Translations under genes and position numbers: made by a program
Origin: Prochlorococcus sp. AG-355-B23
GTDB taxonomy: Bacteria > Cyanobacteriota > Cyanobacteriia > PCC-6307 > Cyanobiaceae
Assembly (NCBI GenBank): GCA_003280935.1
Contig: QCDJ01000007.1
Coordinates: forward strand, 1-60,878
Direction of reading: 5' to 3'
DNA length: 60,878 bases
Notes under the pieces: generated by a model
What the model was told of the DNA's origin: nothing
Seen by the model: the letters and a program-made list of their open reading frames with translations, nothing else
Database searches by the model: none
Part shown: one piece after another, positions 9,491 through 19,469 of the stretch
Position numbering within the stretch: position 1 is the stretch's first letter
How the letters are laid out: every line of letters begins with the position of its first letter

Positions 9491-10384
9491 TTAGTTAGGA
9501 TAGTCAAAACCAATCATTCTTACTTCCGGTTGCAAAAAAATCCCTTTGTTTTGTAGTACTTTTTGTTGAATTACTGTTATTAATTCATAAATATCTCTTG
9601 AACTTGCTGAAGAAGTATTAATTATAAAATTTGAATGCATTGTAGAAATTTCAGCACCGCCAATTTTAAATCCCTTTAAACCTATATCATCAATTAATTT
9701 TGCTGCATAGTTATTTTCAGGATTTTTAAAAACACTACCAAAACTTGGTTGATGATATGGCTGTGTTTCTGTTTTTAATTTAAGGTTATTTTTGGTTGTT
9801 TTAATTAATTTTTCTAGATTTCCATTAGGTTCAAAATGTAATCTTGCACTAATAATTGTTAAATCATTTTTTTGAAAAGAGCTAAATCTATACTCAAAAT
9901 TGATATCTTTTTTTTCAATTTCAAGTTTTTCAAGGGTTTTATTATTAATAACTTTTACGGAAATAAGATTTTTTGCTAGCGATAAATTACCTGTGCCAGC
10001 ATTCATATAGATTGCTCCTCCTAATGTTCCTGGAATCCCGACAGCCCATTCCCCTCCTTGTAATCCATTTTTAGCAAGAGAATTAGATAATGTTGGGAGC
10101 ATTACACCTGCTTCCGCTTCAATAATTCCTGAATATGGTTCTATCTTTAGTGATTTCAATTTTTTTGTACAAACAACTAACCCTTTTATGAAAATATTAT
10201 TTATTAATAGATTTGAACCTGCGCCAATTATTTGACATCTTTGTTTATTTAAATTAGCCCATTTTATTAGATATGAAAGTTCTTCAACGCTTCTTGGCTC
10301 AGCAAAATATTCAGCCACTCCTCCCACTTTTATAGTTGTATAACTACTTAAATTACAGTTTTCAGAAAAAATATTTTTATTCAT
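9491..10384 (-). CDS. murB: UDP-N-acetylenolpyruvoylglucosamine reductase
   Basis: FAD enzyme that reduces UDP-GlcNAc-enolpyruvate to UDP-MurNAc in peptidoglycan synthesis. Visible marks: [15 protein letters not shown], the FAD-binding [31 protein letters not shown], and the catalytic region [21 protein letters not shown] with the proton-donor Ser, ending near LQPEVRMIG. 297 aa, ATG start. It follows murC by 16 nt, giving a classic mur pair. Confidence 0.97.
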   Translation of the reverse strand: MNKNIFSENCNLSSYTTIKVGGVAEYFAEPRSVEELSYLIKWANLNKQRCQIIGAGSNLLINNIFIKGLVVCTKKLKSLKIEPYSGIIEAEAGVMLPTLSNSLAKNGLQGGEWAVGIPGTLGGAIYMNAGTGNLSLAKNLISVKVINNKTLEKLEIEKKDINFEYRFSSFQKNDLTIISARLHFEPNGNLEKLIKTTKNNLKLKTETQPYHQPSFGSVFKNPENNYAAKLIDDIGLKGFKIGGAEISTMHSNFIINTSSASSRDIYELITVIQQKVLQNKGIFLQPEVRMIGFDYPN

Positions 10385-10400
10385 AAATTAGTTATTTATT

Positions 10401-11810
10401 TTAATAATTTTTTTCATTTAAAATTGACCAGAAATTATGACAATCACCAGCTCCCATATTCAAAATTAAATCCCCTTTTTGAGTTAATTCGTAAAAATTC
10501 TTTCTAACTTCATAATAATTATTTATGAAACTAACATTTTTATTTTTTTTATAAATCAAATCAGTAATAATTTTCGAAGTAATTTTATCTTCGTTTCCTT
10601 CTCCTGCTCCATAAATACTTGTTACATAAATAACATCTGCTTTAGATAATTCTTCAGCGAATTCTTTATTAAATTGCTTTACTCGAGAATATCTATGAGG
10701 TTGAAATAAAGCTATTAATCTACTTTTTTGACATTCATTATTACGTTTTTGCTTAATAAATAATCTTCCTAATTTAATTGTCTCTTTTATTTCGTTTGGG
10801 TGATGTGCATAATCATCATATAAATGTCTTTCATCTATTTGGCCTCTGAATTCAAATCTTTTTTTTGGCAGTTTAAGATATTTTATATTTTTCTTAATTT
10901 CTTTAAAATCAACACCTATCATTCTTGCAGCTGCTATTGCGGCTGTGATATTAGATAGATTATGTAATCCTGGAATTGGAATATTTAAACTACTAATAAA
11001 ATTTCCATTTTCATAATATTTTCCAATCGTATATTTTGAATTAATTTCAGTCGGGATTATTGCATAAGTTACGTTTTTGACTGTAGTGTTTGACCACTTA
11101 CTATTAGAAAAAAAATTATTTCTTGAGGTTTCACAATCAAAATTTATTAGTAATTTTTTAGAGTTTTTAGCAAAACTTTTAAAAGAAGATATGACTTCAT
11201 TTAAATTAGAAAAGTGATCGCAATGATCAAAATCAATGTTATTTATTATTCCAATATCAGATTTATATTTATTAATTGTCCCATCAGATTCATCAACTTC
11301 AGCTACTAAGTATTTTGTATTTTCTAAATGACAATTAGAGTTGTAGATAGGAATTATTCCTCCAGTTATTGAAGAAGAATCATTTGTACATAATTCAAGT
11401 ATTGTAGAAAGAAATGTACTGGTTGATGTTTTCCCGTGACTGCCTGCTACTGCCAACGCAGTGTAAGTGCGCATTAGCATTGAAAGTATCTCTGAACGAT
11501 GTTTTATTGATAAATTTTTTTCTCTGCAGTAAGAAAATTCTTCATTTTCTGGCTTTATCGCGGAGCTTATAACAAAATTTATCAATTTGTTGGTAAATTT
11601 TGAAATTACAAATTTAATATTTTGTGGAACTTGAGAAGTAAATATTATTGCACCTAATTGCTCTAATTTTTTAGTTTCATTGTTTTTGACTAAATCAGAA
11701 CCTGAAACTGAACAACCTTTTTTAAGTAAACCCATTGCTAATGCTGACATTCCAATACCTCCGATCCCAATAAAATGAAAATGACTTTTCAACTGTAATT
11801 CTTTATTCAA
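10401..11810 (-). CDS. murC: UDP-N-acetylmuramate--L-alanine ligase
   Basis: ATP-dependent ligase that adds L-Ala to UDP-MurNAc. The N-terminal Rossmann domain starts FHFIGIGGIGMSALA, the Mur-ligase P-loop is AVAGSHGKTSTSTF, and NNIDFDHCDHF, GLHNLSNITAAIAAA and YDDYAHHPNEI follow. 469 aa. First gene of the minus-strand mur run; its promoter should lie in the 193-nt divergent spacer shared with gap2. Confidence 0.97.
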   Translation of the reverse strand: MNKELQLKSHFHFIGIGGIGMSALAMGLLKKGCSVSGSDLVKNNETKKLEQLGAIIFTSQVPQNIKFVISKFTNKLINFVISSAIKPENEEFSYCREKNLSIKHRSEILSMLMRTYTALAVAGSHGKTSTSTFLSTILELCTNDSSSITGGIIPIYNSNCHLENTKYLVAEVDESDGTINKYKSDIGIINNIDFDHCDHFSNLNEVISSFKSFAKNSKKLLINFDCETSRNNFFSNSKWSNTTVKNVTYAIIPTEINSKYTIGKYYENGNFISSLNIPIPGLHNLSNITAAIAAARMIGVDFKEIKKNIKYLKLPKKRFEFRGQIDERHLYDDYAHHPNEIKETIKLGRLFIKQKRNNECQKSRLIALFQPHRYSRVKQFNKEFAEELSKADVIYVTSIYGAGEGNEDKITSKIITDLIYKKNKNVSFINNYYEVRKNFYELTQKGDLILNMGAGDCHNFWSILNEKNY

Positions 11811-11938
11811 TGTTTATCTTTTACTAAAATCAAAATAACTTCTAAGTAAAATTTTGCTATTTTTTATTAAAAAAAAATGTTTTTTTTCCTTGAATTAATA
11901 CAAAACTAGACTTATTTGCTTAATAAATCAAAAAAACC

Positions 11939-11967
11939 TTACGTTATTGCACAAAATTCAGTATGAT
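11939..11967 (+). promoter_or_regulatory. Predicted promoter of gap2
   Basis: TTACGT (11939-11944) and TATGAT (11962-11967) are separated by 17 nt, a good sigma-70-type arrangement with a strong -10. Transcription would begin near 11974 and leave a ~30-nt leader before the gap2 ATG at 12004. The -35 match is partial. The call rests on pattern only. Confidence 0.45.
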
Positions 11968-12003
11968 CAGCAACTTAGGTTAATCATTTAGAAATTATTA
12001 GTT

Positions 12004-13026
12004 ATGACTTTGCGTGTTGCAATTAACGGCTTTGGCAGAATTGGTCGAAATTTTATGCGTTGTTGGCTTAGTAGAGGGGCTTACACCAATATCGAAGTTG
12101 TTGGAATTAACGTTACCTCAGATCCCAAGACTAACGCTCATCTCCTAAAGTATGACTCAGTCCTTGGTCAACTTGATGGTGTTGATATTCAATATACTGA
12201 TGATACTTTTGTAATTAATAATAAGACCATTAAGTGTTTCTCTGATAGAAATCCATTAAATCTCCCTTGGAAAGAATGGGGTGTAGATTTGGTTATTGAA
12301 TCTACTGGAGTTTTTAATACAGACGTAGGAGCAAGTAAGCACTTAGAGGTAGGAGCAAAAAAAGTTATCTTAACTGCTCCTGGTAAAGGCGATGGGGTTG
12401 GTACTTATGTGGTTGGAGTTAATGCTGATAAATATAAACACAAAGATTATGATATCTTGAGTAATGCTAGTTGTACTACAAACTGTTTAGCTCCAGTAGT
12501 TAAAGTTTTAGACCAAACTTTTGGGATTAATAAAGGTTTGATGACTACAATTCATAGTTATACAGGGGATCAGAGAATTTTAGATAATAGTCATAGAGAT
12601 TTAAGAAGGGCTAGAGCCGCGGCGACAAATATTGTTCCTACTTCTACAGGCGCTGCTAAAGCAGTAGCTCTGGTATATCCAGAAATGAAAGGCAAATTAA
12701 CAGGAATTGCAATGAGAGTTCCAACTCCTAATGTTTCAGCGGTAGATTTCGTTTTTGAATCTTCTAAATCTGTTACAACCGAAGAAGTCAATAGTGCTCT
12801 TAAGGAAGCATCTTTAGGCTCTATGAAAGGCATTATTAAGTATGGAGATGAACCATTAGTGTCAAGCGATTATGCAGGTACCAATGAATCATCAATTGTA
12901 GATAGCGACCTCACTATGTGTATCGGTGATAATCTTGTAAAGGTCCTTGCTTGGTATGATAACGAGTGGGGTTATAGCCAAAGGGTTGTAGATTTGGCAG
13001 AGATTGTTGCTAAAAATTGGGAATAA
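12004..13026 (+). CDS. gap2: Glyceraldehyde-3-phosphate dehydrogenase, Gap2 type
   Basis: Calvin-cycle GAPDH that reduces 1,3-bisphosphoglycerate. The 340-aa protein has the Rossmann start [14 protein letters not shown], catalytic [13 protein letters not shown] (Cys157), and the S-loop [21 protein letters not shown] seen in photosynthetic GAPDH. At the end of the second strand the acidic residue that restricts NAD-specific enzymes is replaced (INVTSDP, V37), consistent with NADPH use. Codon use looks somewhat less AT-biased than its neighbours, as expected for a highly expressed gene. Confidence 0.96.
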   Translation: MTLRVAINGFGRIGRNFMRCWLSRGAYTNIEVVGINVTSDPKTNAHLLKYDSVLGQLDGVDIQYTDDTFVINNKTIKCFSDRNPLNLPWKEWGVDLVIESTGVFNTDVGASKHLEVGAKKVILTAPGKGDGVGTYVVGVNADKYKHKDYDILSNASCTTNCLAPVVKVLDQTFGINKGLMTTIHSYTGDQRILDNSHRDLRRARAAATNIVPTSTGAAKAVALVYPEMKGKLTGIAMRVPTPNVSAVDFVFESSKSVTTEEVNSALKEASLGSMKGIIKYGDEPLVSSDYAGTNESSIVDSDLTMCIGDNLVKVLAWYDNEWGYSQRVVDLAEIVAKNWE

Positions 13027-14013
13027 TTAAAAGTGCTTGAAAGGTGTGTTTTTTAGTAGTTTATTTTTATTTTTATCTTTAAATTCTATTGAAGGTTCGC
13101 CAATAGTAAAATACCCAATCTCATAAATATTTTTATCTAGTTTAGATAAATTATTTGCCCATTTTCTAGGTAATGAGAAAACTAATTCGTAATCTTCACC
13201 ACCAAAAAAATAGTACTTATCCCATTTTTCTCCTTCTGGCCAATTCTTATCTTTAGGTATTTTTTCATAATTCATTATTGCTTTACAATTGCTAGCTATT
13301 GCTAAATCTTGTATGGCTTGAAAAAGACCATCGCTACTATCAGTGCATCCTATTCTTCTTATATTTTTATTAGATCGAGTTTTAAGGAGATTTTTTAGAA
13401 AATTTGGGTAAACTTGAGGGCGGCAAAAATGTTGAATGGACTTATTTATTAATCTTTCATTCAGAGAAACATTTTTATCGAAATTAATTTTATTTTGTAT
13501 CATAAATCCCAGTTTGCTAAGACCATGAATTCCTGTAGTTAAGATTATATCTCCTGGTTTACATGCGTTTCTTCTTAATTCAAGCTCACCTTGAATTCCA
13601 AAGGCCGTAATTGAAATGATTTTTTCATTCCCCTTTGAGCAATCTCCCCCTAGAATCAATCCGCCATATTCTTTTAATGCTTTATTTATTCCTTTGTATA
13701 CTTCTTCAACCCAAATCCATTCAGTTTTAACAGGTAGAACTAGGCTTATTGTAATACCAACAGTTTTCTTGCTTCCACTAGATAATAAGTCAGAGATGTT
13801 GCTTACAACTGCTTTCCACCCAAGGTCTTGAGGACAAATACTAATGTCATTGAAATGAATATTTTCCACTAAAGAATCAGTATTAATAAGTAAATTTTCA
13901 TTTTTAGTTTTGATTAAAGCGCAATCATCTAAAACTTGATTTTTAGGCATAAATTTTCCTAGCCTATTTATTAATTCTTTTTCCCCTATATCTTCTAATA
14001 TTTCTTTATGCAT
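13027..14013 (-). CDS. thiL: Thiamine-monophosphate kinase
   Basis: Phosphorylates thiamine monophosphate to the active diphosphate. Family marks: an N-terminal GEKELINRLG, NTDSLVENIHF (metal-binding Asp), the SNISDLLSSGS helix, GGDCSKG, DSSDGL and YFFGGEDYELVFSLP. 328 aa, ATG start. It abuts the convergent gap2 stop directly and overlaps the upstream cyclophilin gene by 8 nt, so the two are probably co-transcribed. Confidence 0.95.
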   Translation of the reverse strand: MHKEILEDIGEKELINRLGKFMPKNQVLDDCALIKTKNENLLINTDSLVENIHFNDISICPQDLGWKAVVSNISDLLSSGSKKTVGITISLVLPVKTEWIWVEEVYKGINKALKEYGGLILGGDCSKGNEKIISITAFGIQGELELRRNACKPGDIILTTGIHGLSKLGFMIQNKINFDKNVSLNERLINKSIQHFCRPQVYPNFLKNLLKTRSNKNIRRIGCTDSSDGLFQAIQDLAIASNCKAIMNYEKIPKDKNWPEGEKWDKYYFFGGEDYELVFSLPRKWANNLSKLDKNIYEIGYFTIGEPSIEFKDKNKNKLLKNTPFKHF

Positions 14014-15097
14014 TTAATTTGAGGTTTTCAATCCCTTCTAAAACATCAATCGAAATTATTGTGTCATCTCTAGTAAGCTCTTCTAATACATCAAATCCAT
14101 CTACAACGTAACCAAAGGCAGCATTCCTCCCGTCAATTAAATTGCGACCCGCTGGATTTAATTCTGCTTCATACAAAAAGAAGAAAAATTGCGATGACCC
14201 ATCATCAACTGCGGCATTCGAATGGGACCATCCTAGAGTTCCAAGTGTTGCAAAAGGTAATGTTGGCGTCTCTGTGTAAAGACCTAAATCTTCAAAAGTT
14301 TGATTATAAAAAGTATCTTGTTCATCAGGAATTCTTATTTCTAAGGGAACGTGACGTTCTTCGTTTGTTTCAGGATCTATGTAACCAATATCATCACCAA
14401 TTGGATCACCTGTTTGCAGTACAAAAAATTCTTCTGCTCTGTTAATCGGTAAATCTTTATAGAATTTTTTTGAAGATAAATCTATAAATGCTCCTGCTGT
14501 AAGTGGGGCGTTAAATCCATCCACAATTGCTTGCATATCTCCTTTGGAGGTTTTTATATTTACTTTTGCTCTGCCAAGTAATCTTGGTAAATTATCAAAT
14601 TCCTGTGGAATAGAGTATGGAAATTCTTTTGGTAGAAAATATTCTTCTAATCCACCTATTTTATCTAAAGCATTTCTTCGAGTCGCTATAAACGAGTATT
14701 TATCCTTTGATTTAGAGTAATCTTGAAGGCTATCAAAATTTTCTTTGAGTTCTAAAAATGTTTTTTCGGCAATCTTCTTTTTATCTTTTGGTAATTCTTG
14801 AATAATTTTACTTTGGTATTTTTTTAGCAAAGATTGACATTTTGTAACAGTTTTCGTAAGAGCGGGCCATCTTCCTCCTCTTACAAGGTCACTAGTTTCT
14901 TCCAATTTGTGTTGAATTTCTTGTAACTCAACTTGCTTGATAGGGAGTGCGTTTCTGAGGATTGCATTAGGGTCTTTTACTGCATTTCCAGTAGGTAAAT
15001 CAGCTAATACTTGAATAGGTTTTAAAAGAAAAACCTGTAAAATCACAAGCGAAAGAATTAAGAAAAGTTTGTTCTGATTTGATAAGAATTTTTGCAT
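14006..15097 (-). CDS. Lumenal cyclophilin-type peptidyl-prolyl isomerase (TLP40/CYP38-like)
   Basis: 363-aa protein with a hydrophobic signal segment (residues ~8-32, ending near VLADLP), a helical N-terminal domain of ~140 residues, and a C-terminal cyclophilin domain that includes GDMQAIVDGFNAP, FVLQTGDP, LGTLGWSHSNAAVDDGSSQFFFF and GRNAAFGYVVDGFDVLEEL. This architecture matches plant TLP40/CYP38 and cyanobacterial relatives that assist photosystem II assembly; that role is inferred from family. Position upstream of thiL is shared transcription rather than shared pathway. Confidence 0.9.
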   Translation of the reverse strand: MQKFLSNQNKLFLILSLVILQVFLLKPIQVLADLPTGNAVKDPNAILRNALPIKQVELQEIQHKLEETSDLVRGGRWPALTKTVTKCQSLLKKYQSKIIQELPKDKKKIAEKTFLELKENFDSLQDYSKSKDKYSFIATRRNALDKIGGLEEYFLPKEFPYSIPQEFDNLPRLLGRAKVNIKTSKGDMQAIVDGFNAPLTAGAFIDLSSKKFYKDLPINRAEEFFVLQTGDPIGDDIGYIDPETNEERHVPLEIRIPDEQDTFYNQTFEDLGLYTETPTLPFATLGTLGWSHSNAAVDDGSSQFFFFLYEAELNPAGRNLIDGRNAAFGYVVDGFDVLEELTRDDTIISIDVLEGIENLKLNA

Positions 15098-15141
15098 AGC
15101 ACTCTTGCAGGTTTATGATCCTTGGGGGATGTAATACAGGA

Positions 15142-15702
15142 ATGATTTCCAGTAACGATTTTCGCACAGGTACTACCATCGAATTGGATGGACAAGTTTG
15201 GCGTGTTGTAGAATTTCTACATGTCAAGCCTGGTAAGGGTTCTGCTTTCGTACGAACAAAATTAAAATCAGTTCAAAGCGGCAATGTTGTTGAAAAAACT
15301 TTTCGAGCCGGAGAATCAGTACAGCAGGCTATCCTTGAGAAGTCTAACCTGCAGCATACTTATGTGGAGTCTGGTGATTATGTTTTTATGGACATGACAA
15401 GTTTTGAAGAGACAAGACTCACCTCTGAACAAATCGGTAAAGGCGCAAAGTATTTGAAAGAGGGAATGGAGGTTAATGTAATTTTCCACAATGGTAAAGT
15501 TTTAGAAGTAGAACTTCCAATATCTATTACTTTGAAAGTTACAGAGACTGATCCAGGAGTTAAAGGTGACACTGCTAGTGGGGGCACGAAACCAGCTATT
15601 CTAGAAACAGGTGCTCAAGTTATGGTTCCTTTATTTATTTCTGTGGGAGAAATGATTAAAGTTGACACTCGAAATGACACTTATCTTGGACGTGAAAATT
15701 AA
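15142..15702 (+). CDS. efp: Translation elongation factor P
   Basis: Relieves ribosome stalling at polyproline. The 186-aa length matches the family when ATG 15142 ([11 protein letters not shown]) is used; the longer frame from 15115 adds nine untypical residues. The modified-lysine loop [15 protein letters not shown] is present (Lys32), as are the OB domains and the C-terminal TRNDTYLGR. Its stop overlaps the accB start (TAATG), the efp-accB pairing common in cyanobacteria. Confidence 0.97.
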   Translation: MISSNDFRTGTTIELDGQVWRVVEFLHVKPGKGSAFVRTKLKSVQSGNVVEKTFRAGESVQQAILEKSNLQHTYVESGDYVFMDMTSFEETRLTSEQIGKGAKYLKEGMEVNVIFHNGKVLEVELPISITLKVTETDPGVKGDTASGGTKPAILETGAQVMVPLFISVGEMIKVDTRNDTYLGREN

Positions 15703-16208
15703 TGGCTATGAAATTAGATCATGATGACTTAGATCGCTTAATAGAGAAAATCTCTACAAGTGATATACAAGAGTTCTCGCTAGAGGGAGAAGATTTTAAA
15801 CTCGAAATAAAAAGGAATATATTTGATCAGAATCAAGTTATTAATAATTTAGTTTCTAATACTTCATTTGATAAGCAGACAATTGCTAATCAAAAAACTA
15901 TTAATGATAATATCCCTGTTGTTGATGAGCCTGAAGTTCCTCAGGTGGCACCCCCAGGACGTTCTGACCTAACTGAAATTACTTCTCCTATGGTTGGGAC
16001 ATTTTATAGGGCTGCAGCGCCTGACGAGGAGCCATTTGTCGAAGTAGGAAATAACGTTAAGGTCGGTCAAACTATTTGTATTTTGGAAGCAATGAAGTTA
16101 ATGAATGAAATTGAATCTGAATTTAATGCTGAAATTGTAGAGATTCTCGTTGAAAATGGAACTCCAGTTGAATTTGGTCAAGTTTTAATGCGTGTTAAGC
16201 ATTCTTGA
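15702..16208 (+). CDS. accB: Biotin carboxyl carrier protein of acetyl-CoA carboxylase
   Basis: Carries the biotin that AccC carboxylates, for malonyl-CoA synthesis. N-terminal helical region, Pro-rich linker near residues 73-88, and a C-terminal biotinyl domain with ITSPMVGTFYRAAAPDEEPFV and the biotin site EAMKLMNEI (Lys132). 168 aa. It is coupled to efp by a one-base overlap and its last 24 nt overlap the end of convergent pdxA. The accC partner is at 53769 in this window. Confidence 0.97.
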   Translation: MAMKLDHDDLDRLIEKISTSDIQEFSLEGEDFKLEIKRNIFDQNQVINNLVSNTSFDKQTIANQKTINDNIPVVDEPEVPQVAPPGRSDLTEITSPMVGTFYRAAAPDEEPFVEVGNNVKVGQTICILEAMKLMNEIESEFNAEIVEILVENGTPVEFGQVLMRVKHS

Positions 16209-17219
16209 ATTGTTAGTCATTTCTACAGCAGCCTTTATAGCCTCTATCATACTCTGAGATTGAGCAATTCCCTTGCCAGCAATATCAAATCCCGTTCCAT
16301 GATCTGGAGATGTTCTTACAAAAGGTAAGCCGATGGTCGTATTGACTGAGTAATTAAGAGCTATCACTTTCATTGGTATTAAACCTTGATCATGATACAT
16401 AGCAAGAATGCCATCATGCCTTTCAGCATTTTTGTTATTCCATGCTTTTACGGAAGAATTCCAGCAACTATCTGGTGATAAAGGACCTAATAATTTAATA
16501 TCTCTATTCTTCTCATTCCACGTAATTAATGCATTATTAAGCCAATCTTTTTCTTCATGACCTAAAATACCTTCTTCACCGGCATGAGGGTTTAATCCTG
16601 CTACTTTAAAAGTAGGTTTGTCGATAAAGGCATTACAGAAATTTTTCAAAAGATCCAATTTAGTGTGGATTAATTCTGTATTTAATTTCTTTGGAACCTC
16701 ACAAAGGGCTATGTGTGTTGTAGCTAGTAAAGTATTAAATCTCCAACCCGTTATAGGTGATTTTGCTGTAAATAACATTCCAACGTTTTTTACTCCACAC
16801 GATTTTGCTAGGACTTCAGTTTGGCCAGAGAAGTAATGACCTGCTAGAGACCATGATTTCTTGCATATTGGTCCAGTTACAAGTGCTGAATTGGGATATT
16901 GTTTTACAATTTCTATTGCTTTTGTTAAATATTGGAAACTTGCATTACCGTAACTTGATTTAGGGTCATTATCTGATAAAGAAATTTCGAGATCATGTAT
17001 ATTTAAATTTTTTGGATTTGCAAGGTTTTTTAACCCTAGGGATTTAAGATGTCTGAATATAGTGATTAGATTTTTTTTGGATCCAACCAATATAAAGTTA
17101 ATATTTTTTGGTATCTCATTTGAACAAAGTGCTTTTAAGATTATTTCGGGTCCAATACCTGACTCATCTCCGACGCTTATTACTACTTTCAATTCTTTAT
17201 TAGTATTCTCAAAGTTCAT
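16185..17219 (-). CDS. pdxA: 4-hydroxythreonine-4-phosphate dehydrogenase
   Basis: NAD-dependent step of the DXP-dependent pyridoxal phosphate pathway. Family marks are VSVGDESGIGPEI, LVTGPICK, FSGQTEVLA, the metal-ligand histidines in LATTHIALCEVP, GLNPHAGEEG and MYHDQGLIPMK, and TSPDHGTGFDIAGKG. 344 aa. It overlaps accB convergently by 24 nt and lies 21 nt downstream of the epimerase gene, likely one transcript. Confidence 0.95.
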   Translation of the reverse strand: MNFENTNKELKVVISVGDESGIGPEIILKALCSNEIPKNINFILVGSKKNLITIFRHLKSLGLKNLANPKNLNIHDLEISLSDNDPKSSYGNASFQYLTKAIEIVKQYPNSALVTGPICKKSWSLAGHYFSGQTEVLAKSCGVKNVGMLFTAKSPITGWRFNTLLATTHIALCEVPKKLNTELIHTKLDLLKNFCNAFIDKPTFKVAGLNPHAGEEGILGHEEKDWLNNALITWNEKNRDIKLLGPLSPDSCWNSSVKAWNNKNAERHDGILAMYHDQGLIPMKVIALNYSVNTTIGLPFVRTSPDHGTGFDIAGKGIAQSQSMIEAIKAAVEMTNNSRMLNTH

Positions 17220-17240
17220 AAAAAGTTTTTAAATTTATTT

Positions 17241-18119
17241 TTAACTATTTGAATAGCAATTTTTTAAGCCTATTTTATAGTTTTTATAAATTAGTTTATA
17301 TCCAAGTTTTTCGCATAAAAGTTTATTCGAAACTCTTCTATTTTCCATCCAAAAAGATTGAGCGATAGGTGATAATTCCTCTTTTGCATCCTCAAATAAA
17401 ATTGGCTTTGGCATTGTTAGACCAATTAAATCGTAGCAATACTGCATAACTTCAATTTGAGAACAGGGTTCATCATCCGCAATGTTAATAATTTGATAAA
17501 ACTTTAAGGAATTTTTATTTTGTAATAGATAAATAATTGCATTTGTAATGTCAGCAACATGAACTCTTGAAAATACCTGATTTTTTTTAGATATAACACG
17601 AATTTTTTTATTTTTTATTGCTTCAAAAGTAGATCTTCCAGGTCCATAAATGCCAGGTAATCTAAAAATTTGTACAGGTAAACCAGATTTAATCCATTTT
17701 TTTTCGCAATTTAATCTATTATGGCTTCTTTTTTGAAAAGGATTTGGCTGATCCATTTCAGAAACCCAACCACCTTTTGTGTTCCCATACACTCCTGTGG
17801 TAGATAAATATCCAATCCATTCAAGGGGTAAATCTTGTAGTTTACTTTGAAGGCTTTCTAATACGGGATCATTTCCATTTTTGTCAGGAGGTATGCAACT
17901 AAGTATATGGGTGACTCCATCAAAAATTTTTGCATCAGGAACCGTACCGTTTTCACTGTTGAAAACAAAACTATTTGGATCTCTGCTTAAAGATCTTGAG
18001 CTTGTTAAAACAGTGCAACCGAATTTTTTAATAGTTCTTGCAAAAAAACTGCCGCTGAAACCACATCCAAAGATTAAAAATTTATTTTTATTTCCGAGTA
18101 AACTTGCAGGCTTTTTCAT
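17241..18119 (-). CDS. NAD(P)-dependent epimerase/dehydratase-like protein (YeeZ-type)
   Basis: 292-aa Rossmann protein of the extended short-chain dehydrogenase class. The nucleotide loop is LIFGCGFSGSFFA (GxGxxG), followed by YLSTTGVYG (the Ser/Tyr catalytic region, with the Tyr-x-x-x-Lys pattern not preserved in the usual form), RLPGIYGPGRS and VHVADITNAI. The substrate cannot be told. ATG start. It is upstream of pdxA and divergent from a small membrane ORF. Confidence 0.82.
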   Translation of the reverse strand: MKKPASLLGNKNKFLIFGCGFSGSFFARTIKKFGCTVLTSSRSLSRDPNSFVFNSENGTVPDAKIFDGVTHILSCIPPDKNGNDPVLESLQSKLQDLPLEWIGYLSTTGVYGNTKGGWVSEMDQPNPFQKRSHNRLNCEKKWIKSGLPVQIFRLPGIYGPGRSTFEAIKNKKIRVISKKNQVFSRVHVADITNAIIYLLQNKNSLKFYQIINIADDEPCSQIEVMQYCYDLIGLTMPKPILFEDAKEELSPIAQSFWMENRRVSNKLLCEKLGYKLIYKNYKIGLKNCYSNS

Positions 18120-18151
18120 GCTAGGCTAAAGTAGTACATATGTATTAATTG

Positions 18152-18382
18152 ATGATGAAGACAGCTCTTAAGCCCGATTTAAAATCAAAAACTTTTTGTG
18201 TTAGCAAAAGTTATCCCCGTTTTGTAGAGAAAGAAGTAAGTTCAGTTAATTTTAAATTCTATCAAAAATTATTTGTCTTTCTTATTGCATTTTCGACAAT
18301 TTTAATATTCCCAGAATCCCCTAGAGAATTGGAAAATATATGTGAAAGTTATAACTTTAGAAAAATATGCAATGTTTGGTAG
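18152..18382 (+). CDS. Small hypothetical protein with one hydrophobic segment
   Basis: 76-77 aa, not assigned to a named family. A basic N-terminal third is followed by a hydrophobic segment (FYQKLFVFLIAFSTILIFP) and a short tail with two Cys, ending CNVW. This looks like a single-pass or secreted peptide with a possible disulfide. In-frame starts are TTG 18149, ATG 18152 and ATG 18155; I use 18152. Its stop abuts the stop of the convergent HNH gene, and codon use resembles its neighbours, which supports a real gene. Confidence 0.65.
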   Translation: MMKTALKPDLKSKTFCVSKSYPRFVEKEVSSVNFKFYQKLFVFLIAFSTILIFPESPRELENICESYNFRKICNVW

Positions 18383-18784
18383 TCAAGCTGCTTTATATTC
18401 TGATTCATTTTTTTCATAATTTTTACTTTTTATCTTAAAATTCGGGTTAGCCCACTGCAGTAATCTAATAGCTAATCTTAAATCTCCCTCTAACCAAGCT
18501 CTAATAGCCATTGCTCTGCGAGGATCATAAAATTTTTGCCGTCTATACCAATACAAAGCATTTTCATCTGATTTATCCCCATTACAGGAAAGACATGCAG
18601 GTACACAGTTTTCTGTTGTACTTAAGCCTCCTTGGCATCGTGGTATTACATGGTCTATAGATTCAGATGGTTTTCCGCAATATATACAACTTTTTCCTGT
18701 AAACCTATGAATAGATTTTCGCCATTGTCTAAATCTGAACTTAGGACATAAATCCTCTAAAAACACCGCATCATTAATATGCAT
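18383..18784 (-). CDS. HNH endonuclease-domain protein
   Basis: 133-aa protein with a compact HNH domain near residues 33-75: CIYCGKP, then SIDHVIPRCQGG and ENCVPACLSCNGDKSD. The four Cys should hold zinc and the DHVIPR/N/CN positions form the catalytic beta-beta-alpha metal fold. The C-terminal half (YWYRRQKFYDPRRAMAIRAWLEGDLR) looks cyanobacteria-specific. Stand-alone HNH proteins like this are widespread in marine cyanobacteria; the target is unknown and no restriction or toxin partner adjoins it. Confidence 0.88.
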   Translation of the reverse strand: MHINDAVFLEDLCPKFRFRQWRKSIHRFTGKSCIYCGKPSESIDHVIPRCQGGLSTTENCVPACLSCNGDKSDENALYWYRRQKFYDPRRAMAIRAWLEGDLRLAIRLLQWANPNFKIKSKNYEKNESEYKAA

Positions 18785-18948
18785 TCAGAATATTTAGTTA
18801 AATAAATAATGGCTTGAATTTTTTAAAAGTCAATAATTCTTCTTGCTTTTTAGCCTAAATTTACCATTAAAAATATTTTTTAGTGTGTTTAGATACAAAA
18901 TAGTATTTATTAAATTTAGCAAAAAGTATTATCTTTCTGAAAACTTAA

Positions 18949-19413
18949 TTAATAACTATATCTATCGAGTGTTTCATCATTAAATTCTTCAGAAATTTGT
19001 TCATTAGTTTCTTCTAATTCTTTTTTTAATTTTTTTCTTTTGTTTTCTCTATCTTTTTCTTCTTTTTCTATTCTTTTTTCTTCTTTTTCTAAATCTCGTA
19101 TTAGTTTTCTATTTGGATGAAGATTATCTAAATATTCAATGCAATAACTAAATTTTTCTCTTTCCCTTATAACTGTTTCAGTAATTTGCGCTGCTGCATT
19201 TTTAGGTGAAACTTTAAATAATCCTCCCTTTTGTTTTTTTATATACGTATAAGCTGCATCCCAACTACTTTCATGGTCATTTCCACCGTCTCTCATAGTA
19301 CAAAAAATTTCCGCTCCAAATGCACTTGCATTTACTTTTGGCGTAGTAAAGGTCAGAGGAGCAAAAATTCCCAACGCTAATGGTATTAGTTTTTTCTTCT
19401 TAAATCTCTGCAT
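18949..19413 (-). CDS. Secreted hypothetical protein with charged coiled tail
   Basis: 154 aa, no family named with confidence. A signal-like start (KKKLIPLALGIFAPLTFTTPKVNASA) has a plausible cleavage after NASA. The middle part has Cys at ~38 and ~97 and the stretch DHESSWDAAYTYIKKQKGGLFKVSPKNAAAQI. The last ~45 residues are almost all Lys/Glu/Arg, predicted helix or coiled coil. The Cys pair and export signal suggest a periplasmic disulfide protein. ATG start; flanked by non-coding AT-rich spacers. Confidence 0.72.
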   Translation of the reverse strand: MQRFKKKKLIPLALGIFAPLTFTTPKVNASAFGAEIFCTMRDGGNDHESSWDAAYTYIKKQKGGLFKVSPKNAAAQITETVIREREKFSYCIEYLDNLHPNRKLIRDLEKEEKRIEKEEKDRENKRKKLKKELEETNEQISEEFNDETLDRYSY

Positions 19414-19469
19414 TAGGATTTTATCTTCTATTTAAAAATATCTTTTATTGTGAATATGTCTATAGAAAT

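Noticed and set aside
18383-18784. HNH protein as a homing endonuclease or restriction enzyme
   Set aside because: No intron, intein, methylase or specificity gene adjoins; it looks like a stable cyanobacterial stand-alone gene.
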